A stretch of DNA of 34,489 bases from Pseudomonadota bacterium (GCA_963204705.1 CAUJHL010000088.1:1-34489), one strand, 5' to 3'; positions 1 to 9,444 are shown, numbered from the stretch's first letter. Numbers and translations are program-made. The notes: a model not told the origin generated them from the letters alone.

Positions 1-2153
1 CCCACAATGGCAGCCGTGGTACTGGCAACGCCATATACTTTTTTCTGTAACGTGCCATCTGGATTATAAACGTATTGTTCTGCCATTCCGTTCGGCAGAA
101 TCATGCGCTCGGGTTTGCCAAAAGAGTTGTAACCCAGATACCGGGTGGTACGTACAGAACCATTGACCAAATGGGATTCCGTGGCTTTATTGCCGTAGGC
201 GTCATAGGTATAGGTGACTTTATCCACATCCCCTGCCAGCGGGCCATTCACCGTATTAAGCAGACCATTTGCGTAATACACATAATCGGTGGTCTTGGCT
301 GTACTGCCTGTTAGTGAAGATGTCTGGGTTTGTTGGGTAATTTGCCCAAGGGTATTAATGGTGTTAGTAATCGTCTGGTAAGGGGTTTTAATGAGGGTGG
401 GGATCGTAAAGGGATCCATGGTAATCCCATCACTGAGCAAACCATACTCATAGCTCGTTGCCCGCTGCTCAGGTTTTCCGATTGCTTCTTGGATGAGCTT
501 TACACGACCCATCGCATCATAACTATAGCTGTTTTGATTGCCCCTACTGTCGGTATAATTAATTAACTGTCCTTTTGACCCATCGAAGTGCACTGTGCTG
601 ACGGGATTATTAGCTATCAGCAAACAGGGTGCGCCATTAACAGTTAGGGCAATGTCGGAATCACTATTGGCTACCGTTGAAACTGTCGTCGTGGCATTTT
701 GTACACCATCAGGCGAAAAAGTGAGCTGAATGGTTTTGGCAATATCATCATAGACCGTAGTGGTATCCCGTACTGGCTTTGAACCATCCAGCATATAGGA
801 GCGTAGTGTCGTTTTAGCAGTGCTAAAAACTACCGACCCAATCAGTACATAGTTTTTTGTTACTTCCCATTTTGCCACCAAATGAATAAGAGCATCATTT
901 AATTCGGATAATACAGGATAACGATAGCTATCATCGGCGACCTGACCATGCTGTGTAGCAAACAACGGTGTCGCACCGTATTGCACCAGATTATATCCAA
1001 AACTTGTGGTAGTCTCTGAAGTGGAGGAAGCATTCAGCAAACTGTAAAGCTTCTCGGGGATTCCAGTTCCTGGATTCTTGCTATCAAAACTTGACCAATT
1101 CAAATTCGCAATCTGGCTATCGCCTCTGCTTCCACCACTTGCGGTTACTTTAGTGACAAGACGCGACTCACTGTCGGTTTGAGCAGACGCATTATATGTC
1201 CTTTCAAAAACTAATTTATTTCCAAAATTGTCAGAAACCTGTTTCAAATTAAGCTTGGAATCATAGTCCAAATTAAGAACTTTGGTAGCAGTTTTAATCT
1301 GTGCAATCCGCTGTAGGGAGATAGAGGTAGTAATTGTCTCAGTCTCAGAAATTGCTAAGTTAGAGGCAACACCGGCACTGACATTAGGACCATTGAAATA
1401 CTGAAATGTTTTGTATAAATTACCATTAGTAGCAATAAATGCATATTTCGTATAACTATCAGTTTGCGGCGCAGCCATGACATATTGGGAATTACCAACA
1501 ATATAATCAATACCATTTCTAGAAATTATATAGTTTGCATTTGTTTTTCTAATCGAATACTCACCCAAGTCACTTGACCAAGGTAGATCACCGATTGCAT
1601 TGGTGTTCATCATTCCAATGCTATCAGCAGAATAAAGTCTAGAAAATAAACCGTCTTGCTCCTTAAACATTAGCTCTGTGTTTTGTCCTGGCAATCTTAC
1701 AATCATTATACGAGCATTTGTATTAATCGTTACGGGATTAGATGATGAAAGCTGATAAGTCCAGTATCCACCAGATATTCCAGACAAATTAGCAGTAAAG
1801 TTTTGATAAAATGTAAAACGTGACGAAAAATCCCGAAATTCGACATAGGAACTATAGTTATCTCTCCAGCCGCTATTACTATTCTCTGGATTAGTGAAAT
1901 TAAAAGCTGCGCTAACATTTTGCCTTAGAGGTGCTTGATAAAATATCGAATATGGCAAATTCCCTTTGATCAGATTTTTACCGTAACTGACATCACCTGC
2001 TAGGAGATCGTAACCCTGAGTGCAAACTGACTGCAAATCAGCCGAATTGGCTACTGAATAATTCTGCGCCACTACGTCGGACGCATTCGCTACGTCGAAA
2101 ATTAAAATACTAAAAAACACACACAATAAGCGCGAAATCAAGACATTAAACAT
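1..2153 (-). CDS. RHS/YD-repeat secreted protein, 5' part (runs off left edge)
   Basis: The minus-strand frame stays open from an ATG at 2153 to position 1 (about 717 codons), so the C-terminal part, where RHS proteins carry their variable domain, lies outside the window. Residues 1-24 form a signal peptide ending VANA. Residues 95-100 (GWRDNY) resemble the motif found early in RHS shell domains. YD-type repeats appear near residue 527 onward (GNQNSYSYDAMGRV) and near 630-655 (VTYTYDAYGNKATES). An AAAGGG ribosome-binding site lies just upstream, and the start is 36 bp after the small lipoprotein gene, so the two are probably co-transcribed. The first 1-2 kb is AT-richer than the rest of the window, which suggests transfer. 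Known RHS proteins build a shell around a toxin or act in surface adhesion and competition; which applies here is unknown because the C-terminus is missing. Confidence 0.85.
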   Translation of the reverse strand, partial: MFNVLISRLLCVFFSILIFDVANASDVVAQNYSVANSADLQSVCTQGYDLLAGDVSYGKNLIKGNLPYSIFYQAPLRQNVSAAFNFTNPENSNSGWRDNYSSYVEFRDFSSRFTFYQNFTANLSGISGGYWTYQLSSSNPVTINTNARIMIVRLPGQNTELMFKEQDGLFSRLYSADSIGMMNTNAIGDLPWSSDLGEYSIRKTNANYIISRNGIDYIVGNSQYVMAAPQTDSYTKYAFIATNGNLYKTFQYFNGPNVSAGVASNLAISETETITTSISLQRIAQIKTATKVLNLDYDSKLNLKQVSDNFGNKLVFERTYNASAQTDSESRLVTKVTASGGSRGDSQIANLNWSSFDSKNPGTGIPEKLYSLLNASSTSETTTSFGYNLVQYGATPLFATQHGQVADDSYRYPVLSELNDALIHLVAKWEVTKNYVLIGSVVFSTAKTTLRSYMLDGSKPVRDTTTVYDDIAKTIQLTFSPDGVQNATTTVSTVANSDSDIALTVNGAPCLLIANNPVSTVHFDGSKGQLINYTDSRGNQNSYSYDAMGRVKLIQEAIGKPEQRATSYEYGLLSDGITMDPFTIPTLIKTPYQTITNTINTLGQITQQTQTSSLTGSTAKTTDYVYYANGLLNTVNGPLAGDVDKVTYTYDAYGNKATESHLVNGSVRTTRYLGYNSFGKPERMILPNGMAEQYVYNPDGTLQKKVYGVASTTAAIV

Positions 2154-2189
2154 TTTAAAACCCTTTAATTTTTTTCCGCGATTAAAAAT

Positions 2190-2444
2190 TTACGATTGGG
2201 AAGGCGCCAATCTAATCACCTGACTTTTTAAAGTTGGATTAATTTTACCAATTTCTTGAGGTGCTGAATTTTGTGGGTTCAGTTGCTCTTTCCTTATACG
2301 GGACTGCAACTGTGCAAATTCCTGATTCGCCTGAATTGCGGCTTGATTTTCCTGATGAACAGGAGTGGATTCCTTACAACCACTCATGAGCAGCAATACG
2401 CCTAAAGAAGTGAGTATTATTTTTTGTCTAACAATTTTTTTCAT
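2190..2444 (-). CDS. Small predicted lipoprotein upstream of the RHS gene
   Basis: An 84-residue protein starting MKKIVRQK. It has a short basic n-region, a hydrophobic stretch and a lipobox L-M-S-G-C with the lipidated Cys at residue 23. The mature part is only about 62 residues, polar and Gln/Asn-rich, with no recognised domain. A longer reading exists from 2558, but its extra residues are not signal-like, so the ATG at 2444 is preferred. The gene lies 36 bp before the RHS gene on the same strand and probably shares its promoter. Its job is unknown; a surface anchor or secretion accessory for the RHS protein, or an immunity factor, are possible inferences from position only. Confidence 0.7.
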   Translation of the reverse strand: MKKIVRQKIILTSLGVLLLMSGCKESTPVHQENQAAIQANQEFAQLQSRIRKEQLNPQNSAPQEIGKINPTLKSQVIRLAPSQS

Positions 2445-2481
2445 AAGACCACACTTTGAAGTCCAAAGTAAAATTTTGTTA

Positions 2482-2510
2482 AAAATACAACCACTTTCGA
2501 TTGAGATCAA
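2482..2510 (-). promoter_or_regulatory. Candidate sigma-70 promoter for the lipoprotein-RHS pair
   Basis: Read on the minus strand, TTGATC (2505-2510) and TATTTT (2482-2487) are separated by 17 bp. Each matches four of six consensus positions. The implied transcription start is about 30 nt ahead of the lipoprotein ATG at 2444. This is a motif match only. Confidence 0.35.
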
Positions 2511-2604
2511 GTCAAAAAAGAGGCACCTGAGCGCTCTCCTGAACACTACTAAACACACGCCGCATCATACTGGCCTGATGTAAACCTCTACGCCCCCTCC
2601 CAGC

Positions 2605-3249
2605 CTACTCCCCAAACGCCTCATAACGATCGTACTGAAAAGTGCTATCGATCTGCCTGGAATCACTCACCGACACGCCCAGATCCTTGATGTGCCCATC
2701 CTGCAAGCCATAAATCCAGCCATGCACCGCCAATGGCTGGCCACGATGCCACGCATTTTGCACCAGGGTGGTATGACAGACATTACGCACTTGCCGCTCG
2801 ACATTCAGCTCACACAGCAAATCTACCTGCGCATCCGGCTCCAGTGCCTGAAAACGGTCGCGGTGCTGGTGATACAGTCCTTTTAAGGATCGCAGCCAGT
2901 TGTCGATCAGGCCCAGCTCCTGCCTGCCCAGCGCCGCACGGACACCGCCACAGCCATAGTGACCACACACGATGATATGGCGTACCTGCAGCACATCGAC
3001 TGCATATTGCAGTACCGACAGCAGATTCATATCGGTCGCCACCACCATATTGGCGACATTGCGATGGACAAACAGCTCACCCGGCATCAGGCCAACGACT
3101 TCATTGGCGGGCACCCGGCTATCCGAACAGCCAATCCACAAAAATTCTGGGTGTTGCTGGGCTGCGAGCCGCTGAAAAAACGCTGGATCGCGTGCGTTCA
3201 GGCTGTCCGCCCAGAAACGATTATTGTCCAGCAGTTGACTGACCTCCAT
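2605..3249 (-). CDS. can: Beta-class carbonic anhydrase
   Basis: A 214-residue zinc enzyme that interconverts CO2 and bicarbonate in the cytoplasm. The zinc ligands and catalytic dyad are visible: C41, D43 and R45 in GCSDSR, then H97 and C100 in HYGCGG. The length fits the family (E. coli Can is about 220). An ORF extends upstream to a GTG at 3360, but the ATG at 3249 has a GGAG Shine-Dalgarno nearby and gives the usual N-terminus, so it is chosen. The gene is divergent from a DNR/FNR-type regulator, with a 149-bp gap that could hold both promoters. Confidence 0.95.
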   Translation of the reverse strand: MEVSQLLDNNRFWADSLNARDPAFFQRLAAQQHPEFLWIGCSDSRVPANEVVGLMPGELFVHRNVANMVVATDMNLLSVLQYAVDVLQVRHIIVCGHYGCGGVRAALGRQELGLIDNWLRSLKGLYHQHRDRFQALEPDAQVDLLCELNVERQVRNVCHTTLVQNAWHRGQPLAVHGWIYGLQDGHIKDLGVSVSDSRQIDSTFQYDRYEAFGE

Positions 3250-3398
3250 CGCATCACTCCGGCAAGGCACACACAGCCTTACTGTAGCCCATCCATCCGC
3301 GCTGCCATGCACCTCTTTGGAGGTAATGCCGCGGAGCAATGGAGGCACCTGCTCAACCACACTATGCTGACTAAAACTGCCCCTTCCCCGGAACCGCC

Positions 3399-4088
3399 AT
3401 GCTCAGCGATACCACCCAGATCGAACAGTTGCGCTGTCACGATCTCTTTCGCCCATTGCCCGAAGGGACCTTTGCCGATGTGTGCAATCAGGCCATTGCT
3501 CGGCGACTCGGCAAGGGCGAAGTGTTGTTTCATCAAGGTGAGCCTGCCGAACGCTTTTATCTGGTGCTTTCGGGGCAAGTCAAACTCATGCGGGTAATGC
3601 CAGAGGGCCGAGAAAAGCTGATTGATGTGGTGCAGCCGGGCCAGTGTCTTGCCGAAGCACTGATGTTTAGCGCACAGGAATGCTACCCGGTCAGTGCAGC
3701 AGCTCTGGAGAACAGCCAGATACTGAGTATTCAAAGTCAGCATTATCGGCAGTGCCTGAGTCAGCACACCGAACTGTGTTTCAGCCTGCTGGCAACGCTG
3801 AGCCAGCGCCTGCACCGGTTGATTGCCGCTCTCGACACTCTGAGCCTGACCAATGCCAGCGATCGTGTCCGCCAATATTTACTGCAACAGGCGGATGACG
3901 AGGGAATGATCCAGCTCGATATGTCCAAGCGCTTATTGGCGTCGTTACTGGGTATTCAGCCGGAAACGCTCTCGCGTGCGCTGCACCGCCTGCAGGAATC
4001 TGGCATGATTGAGGTACATCAGCGCCAAATCCGCTTAATGAACCGCGACGCACTGCTGATGGATGCTCAGTCCGGTAGGGTTGATTAG
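3399..4088 (+). CDS. Crp/Fnr-family regulator, DNR-like
   Basis: A 229-residue transcription factor. It has an N-terminal cyclic-nucleotide-binding-type sensor domain (about 15-125), a dimerisation helix (about 125-155) and a C-terminal winged helix. The recognition helix carries E189, S192 and R193, the ExxSR signature of FNR/DNR/ANR proteins that bind TTGAT-N4-ATCAA sites. The N-terminal cysteine cluster that holds the Fe-S centre of FNR/ANR is absent: cysteines are scattered at 13, 29, 83, 95, 119 and 127. This points to the DNR subgroup, known in Pseudomonas to sense nitric oxide through haem, but haem binding cannot be read from sequence. No TTGAT-N4-ATCAA site was found in the gap to the carbonic anhydrase gene. 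moaB follows 83 bp downstream on the same strand. Confidence 0.85.
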   Translation: MLSDTTQIEQLRCHDLFRPLPEGTFADVCNQAIARRLGKGEVLFHQGEPAERFYLVLSGQVKLMRVMPEGREKLIDVVQPGQCLAEALMFSAQECYPVSAAALENSQILSIQSQHYRQCLSQHTELCFSLLATLSQRLHRLIAALDTLSLTNASDRVRQYLLQQADDEGMIQLDMSKRLLASLLGIQPETLSRALHRLQESGMIEVHQRQIRLMNRDALLMDAQSGRVD

Positions 4089-4171
4089 CATCAGGCTCTT
4101 CATCAGAATCAGGATCTGCATCCGTAGTGCCAGCAACGCCATGTCTTGTTGTTTTTAAAGGTCATTTTTTC

Positions 4172-4714
4172 ATGTCACACGCCACTGCCGTTGAATTTAA
4201 ACCCCTGTCGATTGCGGTACTCACCATTAGCGATACCCGCACCGTGGAAACCGACAGCTCAGGTCAGGCACTGGTCGATCGCCTGCAGGAAGCAGGACAC
4301 CAGCTGATCGAACGGCGCATCGTGCGGGATGATGTCTGGCAGATTCGCGCCGCCCTGTGTCAGTGGATTGCCTCAGATACCGTGCAGGTGGTGCTGATGA
4401 CGGGAGGGACAGGCTTTACCGCGCGGGACAATACTCCGCAGGCCGTGCAGCCCTTACTGGATAAAGTCGTGGATGGTTTTGGTGAAATGTTCCGTCATGT
4501 CTCACTGGCGGAAATTGGCATGTCCACCATGCAGTCGCGCGCGCTGGCAGGCATTAGTAATGGCACGCTGATTTGCTGCTTGCCAGGATCGACCAATGCC
4601 TGTCGTACTGGCTGGGACAAGGTGTTGGCTAGCCAGCTGGACGCCCGCACCAAGCCGTGCAGCTTTATTCCGCACCTGAAAAAAGTCAGCCAGTCCTGTG
4701 ATTCACGGGGTTAA
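4172..4714 (+). CDS. moaB: MoaB-type molybdenum cofactor biosynthesis protein
   Basis: A 180-residue member of the MoaB/MogA fold, which adenylylates molybdopterin or assists that step in molybdenum cofactor synthesis. The family motif GGTGFTARD is at residues 78-86 and PGSTNAC at 138-144. The reading frame is open back to 4127, but MSHATAVEF at 4172 is preceded by AAAGGT and matches the usual family start, so it is preferred. It follows the DNR-like regulator on the same strand. Molybdenum cofactor is needed by nitrate reductase, so the pairing fits anaerobic nitrogen-oxide metabolism, though no reductase genes lie in the window. The gene converges on the DUF2058 gene with a 29-bp gap. Confidence 0.9.
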   Translation: MSHATAVEFKPLSIAVLTISDTRTVETDSSGQALVDRLQEAGHQLIERRIVRDDVWQIRAALCQWIASDTVQVVLMTGGTGFTARDNTPQAVQPLLDKVVDGFGEMFRHVSLAEIGMSTMQSRALAGISNGTLICCLPGSTNACRTGWDKVLASQLDARTKPCSFIPHLKKVSQSCDSRG

Positions 4715-4743
4715 TTGCTTAGGCCAAGAAAAGTGGCAAACCG

Positions 4744-5280
4744 CTACCACATCAGATCATCAGGGATGACATAGGCGGCGTAGGGATCTTCCTCGTCGCT
4801 ACTGTTCTGGCTAACTGTCGGCTGATTCTGAACCACAATGACCTCGGGTTGCCGCTCCAGCAATTTGAGCCCCAGCGGCTTGGGGATCAGCACAAAACGC
4901 TCGTCCAGCTGGGCTATCCAGGCCTGCCCCGCCACCACCTGATCGTAAAAGCGCTGCGTTAGATAGATTTTCTTGATTTTTCCCAGCGCCACAAACTGAT
5001 AGGGTACCTCGCCTTCGGTCTGCGTCAACTGGTGGTGGCTGAGCATTTGGCGCACGGCGGCTTTCACCGCTTTGTCATCCAGCTCCCGCTTTCGGGCTTC
5101 ATTCAATTGCTGGTCACGCGCTGCCTTGTCGGCCTGTGCCTGTTGCAAAGCGCGCCGTACACTGTCGTCTTCCTGGCCGGTAAGCTTTTGGTGCTGTTGC
5201 TGCTGGTTGGTTTTTTTAACGGCTTTGCTGTCCACCAGACCGGCTTTCAGCAATTGCGCCTGCAAGGCATTTTTGGCCAT
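4744..5280 (-). CDS. yaiL: DUF2058 (YaiL-family) protein
   Basis: A 178-residue cytoplasmic protein of the DUF2058/YaiL family, described as nucleoprotein- or polynucleotide-associated, without an established reaction. Family hallmarks are the N-terminus LQAQLLKAGLVDSKAVKK, a charged helical middle section (about 25-85) and the conserved end DPYAAYVIPDDLMW. It starts 3 bp after the topA stop codon, so it is very probably translated from the topA message. Confidence 0.9.
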   Translation of the reverse strand: MAKNALQAQLLKAGLVDSKAVKKTNQQQQHQKLTGQEDDSVRRALQQAQADKAARDQQLNEARKRELDDKAVKAAVRQMLSHHQLTQTEGEVPYQFVALGKIKKIYLTQRFYDQVVAGQAWIAQLDERFVLIPKPLGLKLLERQPEVIVVQNQPTVSQNSSDEEDPYAAYVIPDDLMW

Positions 5281-5283
5281 GGC

Positions 5284-8052
5284 TTATTCCTCCACCCACT
5301 GGCCATTTTTCCAGATCAGTGACCATTTGGTCGCTTTGCCATCTTTTTCGCTGGCAACGTACTGACTGGCGGCCTTGCGGCTGTATTTGACCAGTGCCGG
5401 ATTGCCTTCGGGATCGGTGTCAGGGGCGAGTAACAGATACTGGTATTTGTCATCCAGCTGGTCTTTGACACTGCGCAGTTCGGCAATCAGGGGTGCCCGA
5501 GTTTCCCGGACTTTAGGAAATTTGCTGGCTGCCAGAAACAATCCGGCCGCGCCATCCCGCAATACAAAATGATCGTCATGTTTGGTTGAGCGTAAATGCG
5601 GCATGGGAATCGCATCGACACGCGGTGGCGCAATCTGGCCGTTTTTCAGTACCTTGCGCGTATTATCGCACTCGGTGCAGGCAAAATACGGCCCAAAGCG
5701 GCCCGTTTTCAGCTGGAGCTGGCCGGTCGCGCACTTGTCGCACGGCACACTTGGCCCCTCATAGCCCTTGATTTTAAAGGTGCCTGCTTCAACGAGATGC
5801 CCTGAACAATCCGGGTTATTGCCACAAATGTGCAGTTTGCGGCCACCATCAATCAGATAGCTGTCCATGGCGGTATCGCACACCGGACAACGTTTTTTGG
5901 CCATCAGGTCAGCCGTCTCGGCATCGCCATCGCTGTCATCGGCCAGAGCCGCCAATGACTCTACCGGAGACAGGTTCAGCGTGCCCTTGCAGCGCTCCTT
6001 GGGGGGCAAGGCATAGCCGGAACAGCCCAGAAACACGCCAGTGGAACCAGTACGAATCTGCATCGGGCGCTGGCACAGCTCGCAGGCAACTTCGGGGACT
6101 TCGACCGGCAGATTGGGCCGCATACCGCCACTGCCGGTCTTTCCCGCAGCGGGATCAGCGGGGGCTTCTTTGGCGCGCGCCAGTTTCAGGCTAAAATCCT
6201 GATAAAAATCATCCAGTACCGCTTTCCAGTCACGCCCGCCATCGGCGACCGTATCCAGCTGGCCTTCCAGATCGGCGGTAAACGCATAATCCATCAGGTT
6301 GCTGAAATTTTCACTCAGACGATCGGTGACGATATCGCCCATTTTTTCGGCATACAGACGGCGATTGTCGAGCTTGACGTACCCCCGATCCTGAATGGTC
6401 GAAATGATGGCTGCATAGGTCGAAGGACGGCCAATGCCACGCTTTTCCAGCTCCTTGACCAGACTGGCTTCGGTAAATCGGGCAGGCGGCTTGGTAAAAT
6501 GCTGACTGGGATCGAGTTTGACCAGCGTCAGGACGTCGTTAACCGCCAGTGTCGGCAGCAAGACATCCTCCGATTCTTTGCCCAAAGGACGCACTCGGGT
6601 AAAGCCATCAAAGGTCAGGGTGCGGCCACGGGCACGCAATTCGACATCCGCCGCCATGACGGTAATGGTCGAGGCCAAAAATTCAGCGGGGGGCATCTGA
6701 CAGGCCACAAACTGCTGCCAGATCAGGTCATACAGGCGCTGCGCATCGCGTTCCATGGCGCTCAGATCGGGGCCTTTCAGGGCAACATTGGACGGGCGGA
6801 TCGCTTCGTGGGCTTCCTGTGCCCCGGCTTTGTTGCCAAAGGTATTCGGCTTGGCAGGCAAATAGCGAGCGCCAAATTGCTGCTCAATGTAGCCACGCAC
6901 CATCCCAATCGCATCAGCACTCAAAAAAGTCGAGTCGGTACGCATATAGGTGATAAAGCCGCCCTCATACAGTCGCTGCGCCATGGTCATGGTCTTTTTG
7001 ACCGAGAACCCCAGCCGGGTACTCGCGGCCTGTTGCAGGGTAGAGGTGATGTAAGGCGCCGAGGGATTCAGTTTGGTGGGTTTGTCTTCGCGCGCGGTCA
7101 CTGTGTACGTGGCGGGCTGCAAGACCTTGAGCACGGCATCGGTCTGCGCCTGATTGACCAGTTTCAGGGTCTGGCCAGCCTGTTTCACCGCTTCCAGCCG
7201 GATCGGCTCTTTTTTCGCCAGCGTGTCGGCGTGAATTTCCCAATATTCCTCAGGGATAAAGGCGCGAATTTCCCGTTCACGCTCGACCACCAGTTTTACC
7301 GCGACCGACTGCACGCGACCGGCAGACAGGCCACGGGCGATTTTTTCCCACAGCAGTGGCGATACCATGTAGCCCACGACACGATCCAGAAAGCGCCGCG
7401 CCTGCTGGGCATTCACCTTGTTCAGATCGAGCCGGCCGGGCTGCTGGAAAGCCTGCTGAATGGCATTTTTGGTGATTTCATTAAACACCACGCGCTGATA
7501 CTTGGCAGGGTCACCGCCAATCACCTGCTGCAAATGCCAGGCAATGGCCTCTCCTTCCCTGTCCAAGTCCGTTGCGAGATAGATGGTGTCGGCCTGAGCG
7601 GCATATTTACGCAGATCGGCAACGACATTTTCCTTGCCCGGAAGGACTTCATAATGCGCTGCCCAGCCGTGTTCCGGGTCTACGCCCATGCGTTTGATCA
7701 GCGCAGACTGGGCACGGATTTCTTTGTCTTCAGCAGTGGCTTTGGTTTTTTTGGCTGCAGTGGTTTTTTCAGACGTTTTTTCGGAAGTTTTGCCACCTCC
7801 GGACACTGGAAGATCGCGGACATGGCCGACGCTGGATTTAACAATAAATTTGCTACCGAGATACTTATTGATCGTTTTGGCTTTGGCGGGTGACTCGACG
7901 ATCACCAGCGATTTGCCTTTCGCAGACCCACTAAAATCAATCTGCCCGACGTCCTCATCGGTACTGGCAGCGGACTGGGTACGCGCGGCTCTGGCCTTGC
8001 TGCTGCCGGCTTTGACGGTACGCTGGGTGGTCGAACGGGGACGGGATGGCAT
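5284..8052 (-). CDS. topA: DNA topoisomerase I
   Basis: A 922-residue type IA topoisomerase that relaxes negative supercoils. The TOPRIM domain begins at about residue 47 ([13 protein letters not shown]) with acidic residues E53, D162, D164 and E166. The catalytic tyrosine is Y369 in [11 protein letters not shown]. Three C-terminal zinc-finger modules follow (about 660-790: CELC, CPVC and CDKC clusters) and then zinc-ribbon-like repeats ending WKNGQWVEE. It carries a basic N-terminal extension of roughly 45 residues. A polar insertion at about 84-112 contains a TSEK duplication encoded by a 12-bp tandem repeat (7763-7786). Length and order match the Pseudomonas-type enzyme. An AGGAA sequence lies upstream of the ATG. 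Confidence 0.97.
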   Translation of the reverse strand: MPSRPRSTTQRTVKAGSSKARAARTQSAASTDEDVGQIDFSGSAKGKSLVIVESPAKAKTINKYLGSKFIVKSSVGHVRDLPVSGGGKTSEKTSEKTTAAKKTKATAEDKEIRAQSALIKRMGVDPEHGWAAHYEVLPGKENVVADLRKYAAQADTIYLATDLDREGEAIAWHLQQVIGGDPAKYQRVVFNEITKNAIQQAFQQPGRLDLNKVNAQQARRFLDRVVGYMVSPLLWEKIARGLSAGRVQSVAVKLVVEREREIRAFIPEEYWEIHADTLAKKEPIRLEAVKQAGQTLKLVNQAQTDAVLKVLQPATYTVTAREDKPTKLNPSAPYITSTLQQAASTRLGFSVKKTMTMAQRLYEGGFITYMRTDSTFLSADAIGMVRGYIEQQFGARYLPAKPNTFGNKAGAQEAHEAIRPSNVALKGPDLSAMERDAQRLYDLIWQQFVACQMPPAEFLASTITVMAADVELRARGRTLTFDGFTRVRPLGKESEDVLLPTLAVNDVLTLVKLDPSQHFTKPPARFTEASLVKELEKRGIGRPSTYAAIISTIQDRGYVKLDNRRLYAEKMGDIVTDRLSENFSNLMDYAFTADLEGQLDTVADGGRDWKAVLDDFYQDFSLKLARAKEAPADPAAGKTGSGGMRPNLPVEVPEVACELCQRPMQIRTGSTGVFLGCSGYALPPKERCKGTLNLSPVESLAALADDSDGDAETADLMAKKRCPVCDTAMDSYLIDGGRKLHICGNNPDCSGHLVEAGTFKIKGYEGPSVPCDKCATGQLQLKTGRFGPYFACTECDNTRKVLKNGQIAPPRVDAIPMPHLRSTKHDDHFVLRDGAAGLFLAASKFPKVRETRAPLIAELRSVKDQLDDKYQYLLLAPDTDPEGNPALVKYSRKAASQYVASEKDGKATKWSLIWKNGQWVEE

Positions 8053-8144
8053 GACGGTCAGAAATTCCTGAATACTTAAAAAAAGCCGATAAAGTGCCCG
8101 CGCACACCCTCAATGCAAGCCCTTTTGTAACGCGAAGACCGGGA

Positions 8145-8654
8145 TCAGTGCTGCGGCAGTGCCAATAGTTTCAGAGCTTCGGGTAGTTTGTCCAGTTCTG
8201 CGCCGGCTAAATCGGCTTCTTCGTCCCAATAAATGGAAATACTGTTAGCCTGCATTTCGACAGCATACGCACCCGCCAGAGGCGGAACGGGGCCCCACCG
8301 GTTGTCGGAAATGGATGCTGAGGTGTCGGGATTTGTGGTGGCTTTTGTAGTGGCTTTTGTAGTGGATATCGGCTGCCAGTGACCATTCTCAATGCGCATC
8401 TGTCGCAATGGCAACGTGGCGTTCGGCAGCAGCACGCTGTAACAGGCCACCAGTGCCGGCCTTGGCGTTGCACTGGCCACCGTAGGCCAGATCCACGCAG
8501 GCGCTTTGACCAGACGGGGGTTAAGTCCTAGCTTGCGGGCACGATCCCGCAACTGGCCGAGCGCTTGCTCACGCGGGTTGGGGCGCAGCATCAGCCATTG
8601 ACCGAGGACAAAAATCACAATGGTGCCAATGATCCAATAGGCGGTGCTCGACAT
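8145..8654 (-). CDS. Membrane-anchored conserved hypothetical protein
   Basis: A 169-residue protein with one N-terminal transmembrane helix (about residues 5-24, AYWIIGTIVIFVLGQWLML). A basic segment follows, LRDRARKLGLNPRLV, of a kind I associate with uncharacterised proteins encoded near topA in related bacteria, though I cannot name a family. A soluble domain follows. Residues about 95-107 form a Thr/Ala-rich linker with ATTK repeats, matching a 12-bp DNA repeat at 8335-8370. It lies just upstream of topA on the same strand. Function unknown. Confidence 0.7.
   Translation of the reverse strand: MSSTAYWIIGTIVIFVLGQWLMLRPNPREQALGQLRDRARKLGLNPRLVKAPAWIWPTVASATPRPALVACYSVLLPNATLPLRQMRIENGHWQPISTTKATTKATTNPDTSASISDNRWGPVPPLAGAYAVEMQANSISIYWDEEADLAGAELDKLPEALKLLALPQH
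8335..8370. repeat. 12-bp tandem repeat inside the 8145-8654 gene
   Basis: Three units: GTGGTGGCTTTT, GTAGTGGCTTTT and GTAGTGGATATC. The period is a multiple of three and keeps the frame; it encodes the ATTK repeats of a low-complexity linker. Confidence 0.7.
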
Positions 8655-8675
8655 GACTTTTAGATTTCTCGCTTA

Positions 8676-8714
8676 GATAATCCGCTCAGATTACTGGAAC
8701 CGATAAGCCGCTCA
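8676..8714. repeat. Three-copy 13-bp imperfect tandem repeat
   Basis: GATAATCCGCTCA (8676-8688) and GATAAGCCGCTCA (8702-8714) differ by one base and lie exactly 26 bp apart. A diverged 13-bp unit, GATTACTGGAACC, sits between them. It lies between two leftward genes, just before the 8145-8654 start. Confidence 0.55.
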
Positions 8715-8727
8715 ATTTCGTCACTGA

Positions 8728-9444
8728 CTAACGCCCAAACGCACCCACAGGCGACGAGGGCAGGCCCTGATTCTGTGGCTCAAAATACAGGTTAAAGACC
8801 TGTTCAAGCTGACGATCCAGCGAAGCCGACATGTTGCCAGACAAGGTAAAGAAACTCAGCAGTGCACGGGCGTTGGCGTCATTGGCAAAATGCCCCACGA
8901 TGCGCTGCCAGAAACTGTGGTTGACCATTTGCAGGGCACGAAACTGCTGAATCAGGCCCGTTAGCGCCCAGTCCGGGAGCTTGCCTTCCTGTTGCTGAAA
9001 GTATTGCTGCATCAGGTAAAACGACACAACCCGCAAGGTATTTTCTTCTGCGGAAGCAAAGGGCAAATGCTGCTTTGCGGCCGGACGCAGTGAACCAAAC
9101 ACCGGACAGGCGCTGGTCGCCATGACCAGACCCAGTAGTGAGCGCACACCTTCTTCCAGCGTCACGCGTTTGGCATAAGTACGTTGCGGCGTGATCACGG
9201 TGACATCAATGCGATTATGCGCGGCAACGGGTTGCAAGGGACTGAGAATTTCGTGCACATCTACCGCAGCCGGACAGTGGGTATGAATTTTGTCATTCAG
9301 CGGGCAATTCTGACATTTGTGATGCTGCAAACGAGTCCAGTCGGGTGCACTGGACTGGCGCTGGGAGGTCATGAGGCGATTGAGGTCTACCCGGAAGCTG
9401 GTAGTGTGCTCGGGGCTGAATTCAAAGCGGTACTCTATTTGCAT
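8728..9444 (-). CDS. Conserved hypothetical protein with paired-cysteine motif
   Basis: A 238-residue soluble protein with no signal peptide. Near residues 44-58 it has a cysteine arrangement CQNCPLNDKIHTHCP that could bind a metal or cluster; a further Cys lies in ATSACPVFGSLRP (about 111-123). The rest is predicted mainly helical. I do not recognise a named function, although the combination looks like a conserved uncharacterised family. The start is supported by GAGGAA about 9 nt upstream of the ATG. Confidence 0.75.
   Translation of the reverse strand: MQIEYRFEFSPEHTTSFRVDLNRLMTSQRQSSAPDWTRLQHHKCQNCPLNDKIHTHCPAAVDVHEILSPLQPVAAHNRIDVTVITPQRTYAKRVTLEEGVRSLLGLVMATSACPVFGSLRPAAKQHLPFASAEENTLRVVSFYLMQQYFQQQEGKLPDWALTGLIQQFRALQMVNHSFWQRIVGHFANDANARALLSFFTLSGNMSASLDRQLEQVFNLYFEPQNQGLPSSPVGAFGR

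Noticed and set aside
75-566. Two rightward ORFs at the left edge
   Set aside because: Antisense to YD-repeat coding sequence that is open on the minus strand from 2153 to 1.
2501-2510. TTGAGATCAA resembling an FNR/DNR box
   Set aside because: Spacing is two bases instead of four between the half-sites and the TTGAT/ATCAA halves are incomplete.
3311-3324. ACCTC-TTTG-GAGGT inverted repeat between can and the DNR-like gene
   Set aside because: Five-base arms are short, do not match the FNR-family site and are expected by chance.
4715-4743. Possible terminator between moaB and the DUF2058 gene
   Set aside because: Only a four-base GCCA/TGGC pairing without a T-run.
6499-7893. 464-codon rightward ORF
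   Set aside because: Lies antisense within topA, which has full catalytic and zinc-finger motifs; the ORF has no recognisable product or ribosome-binding site.
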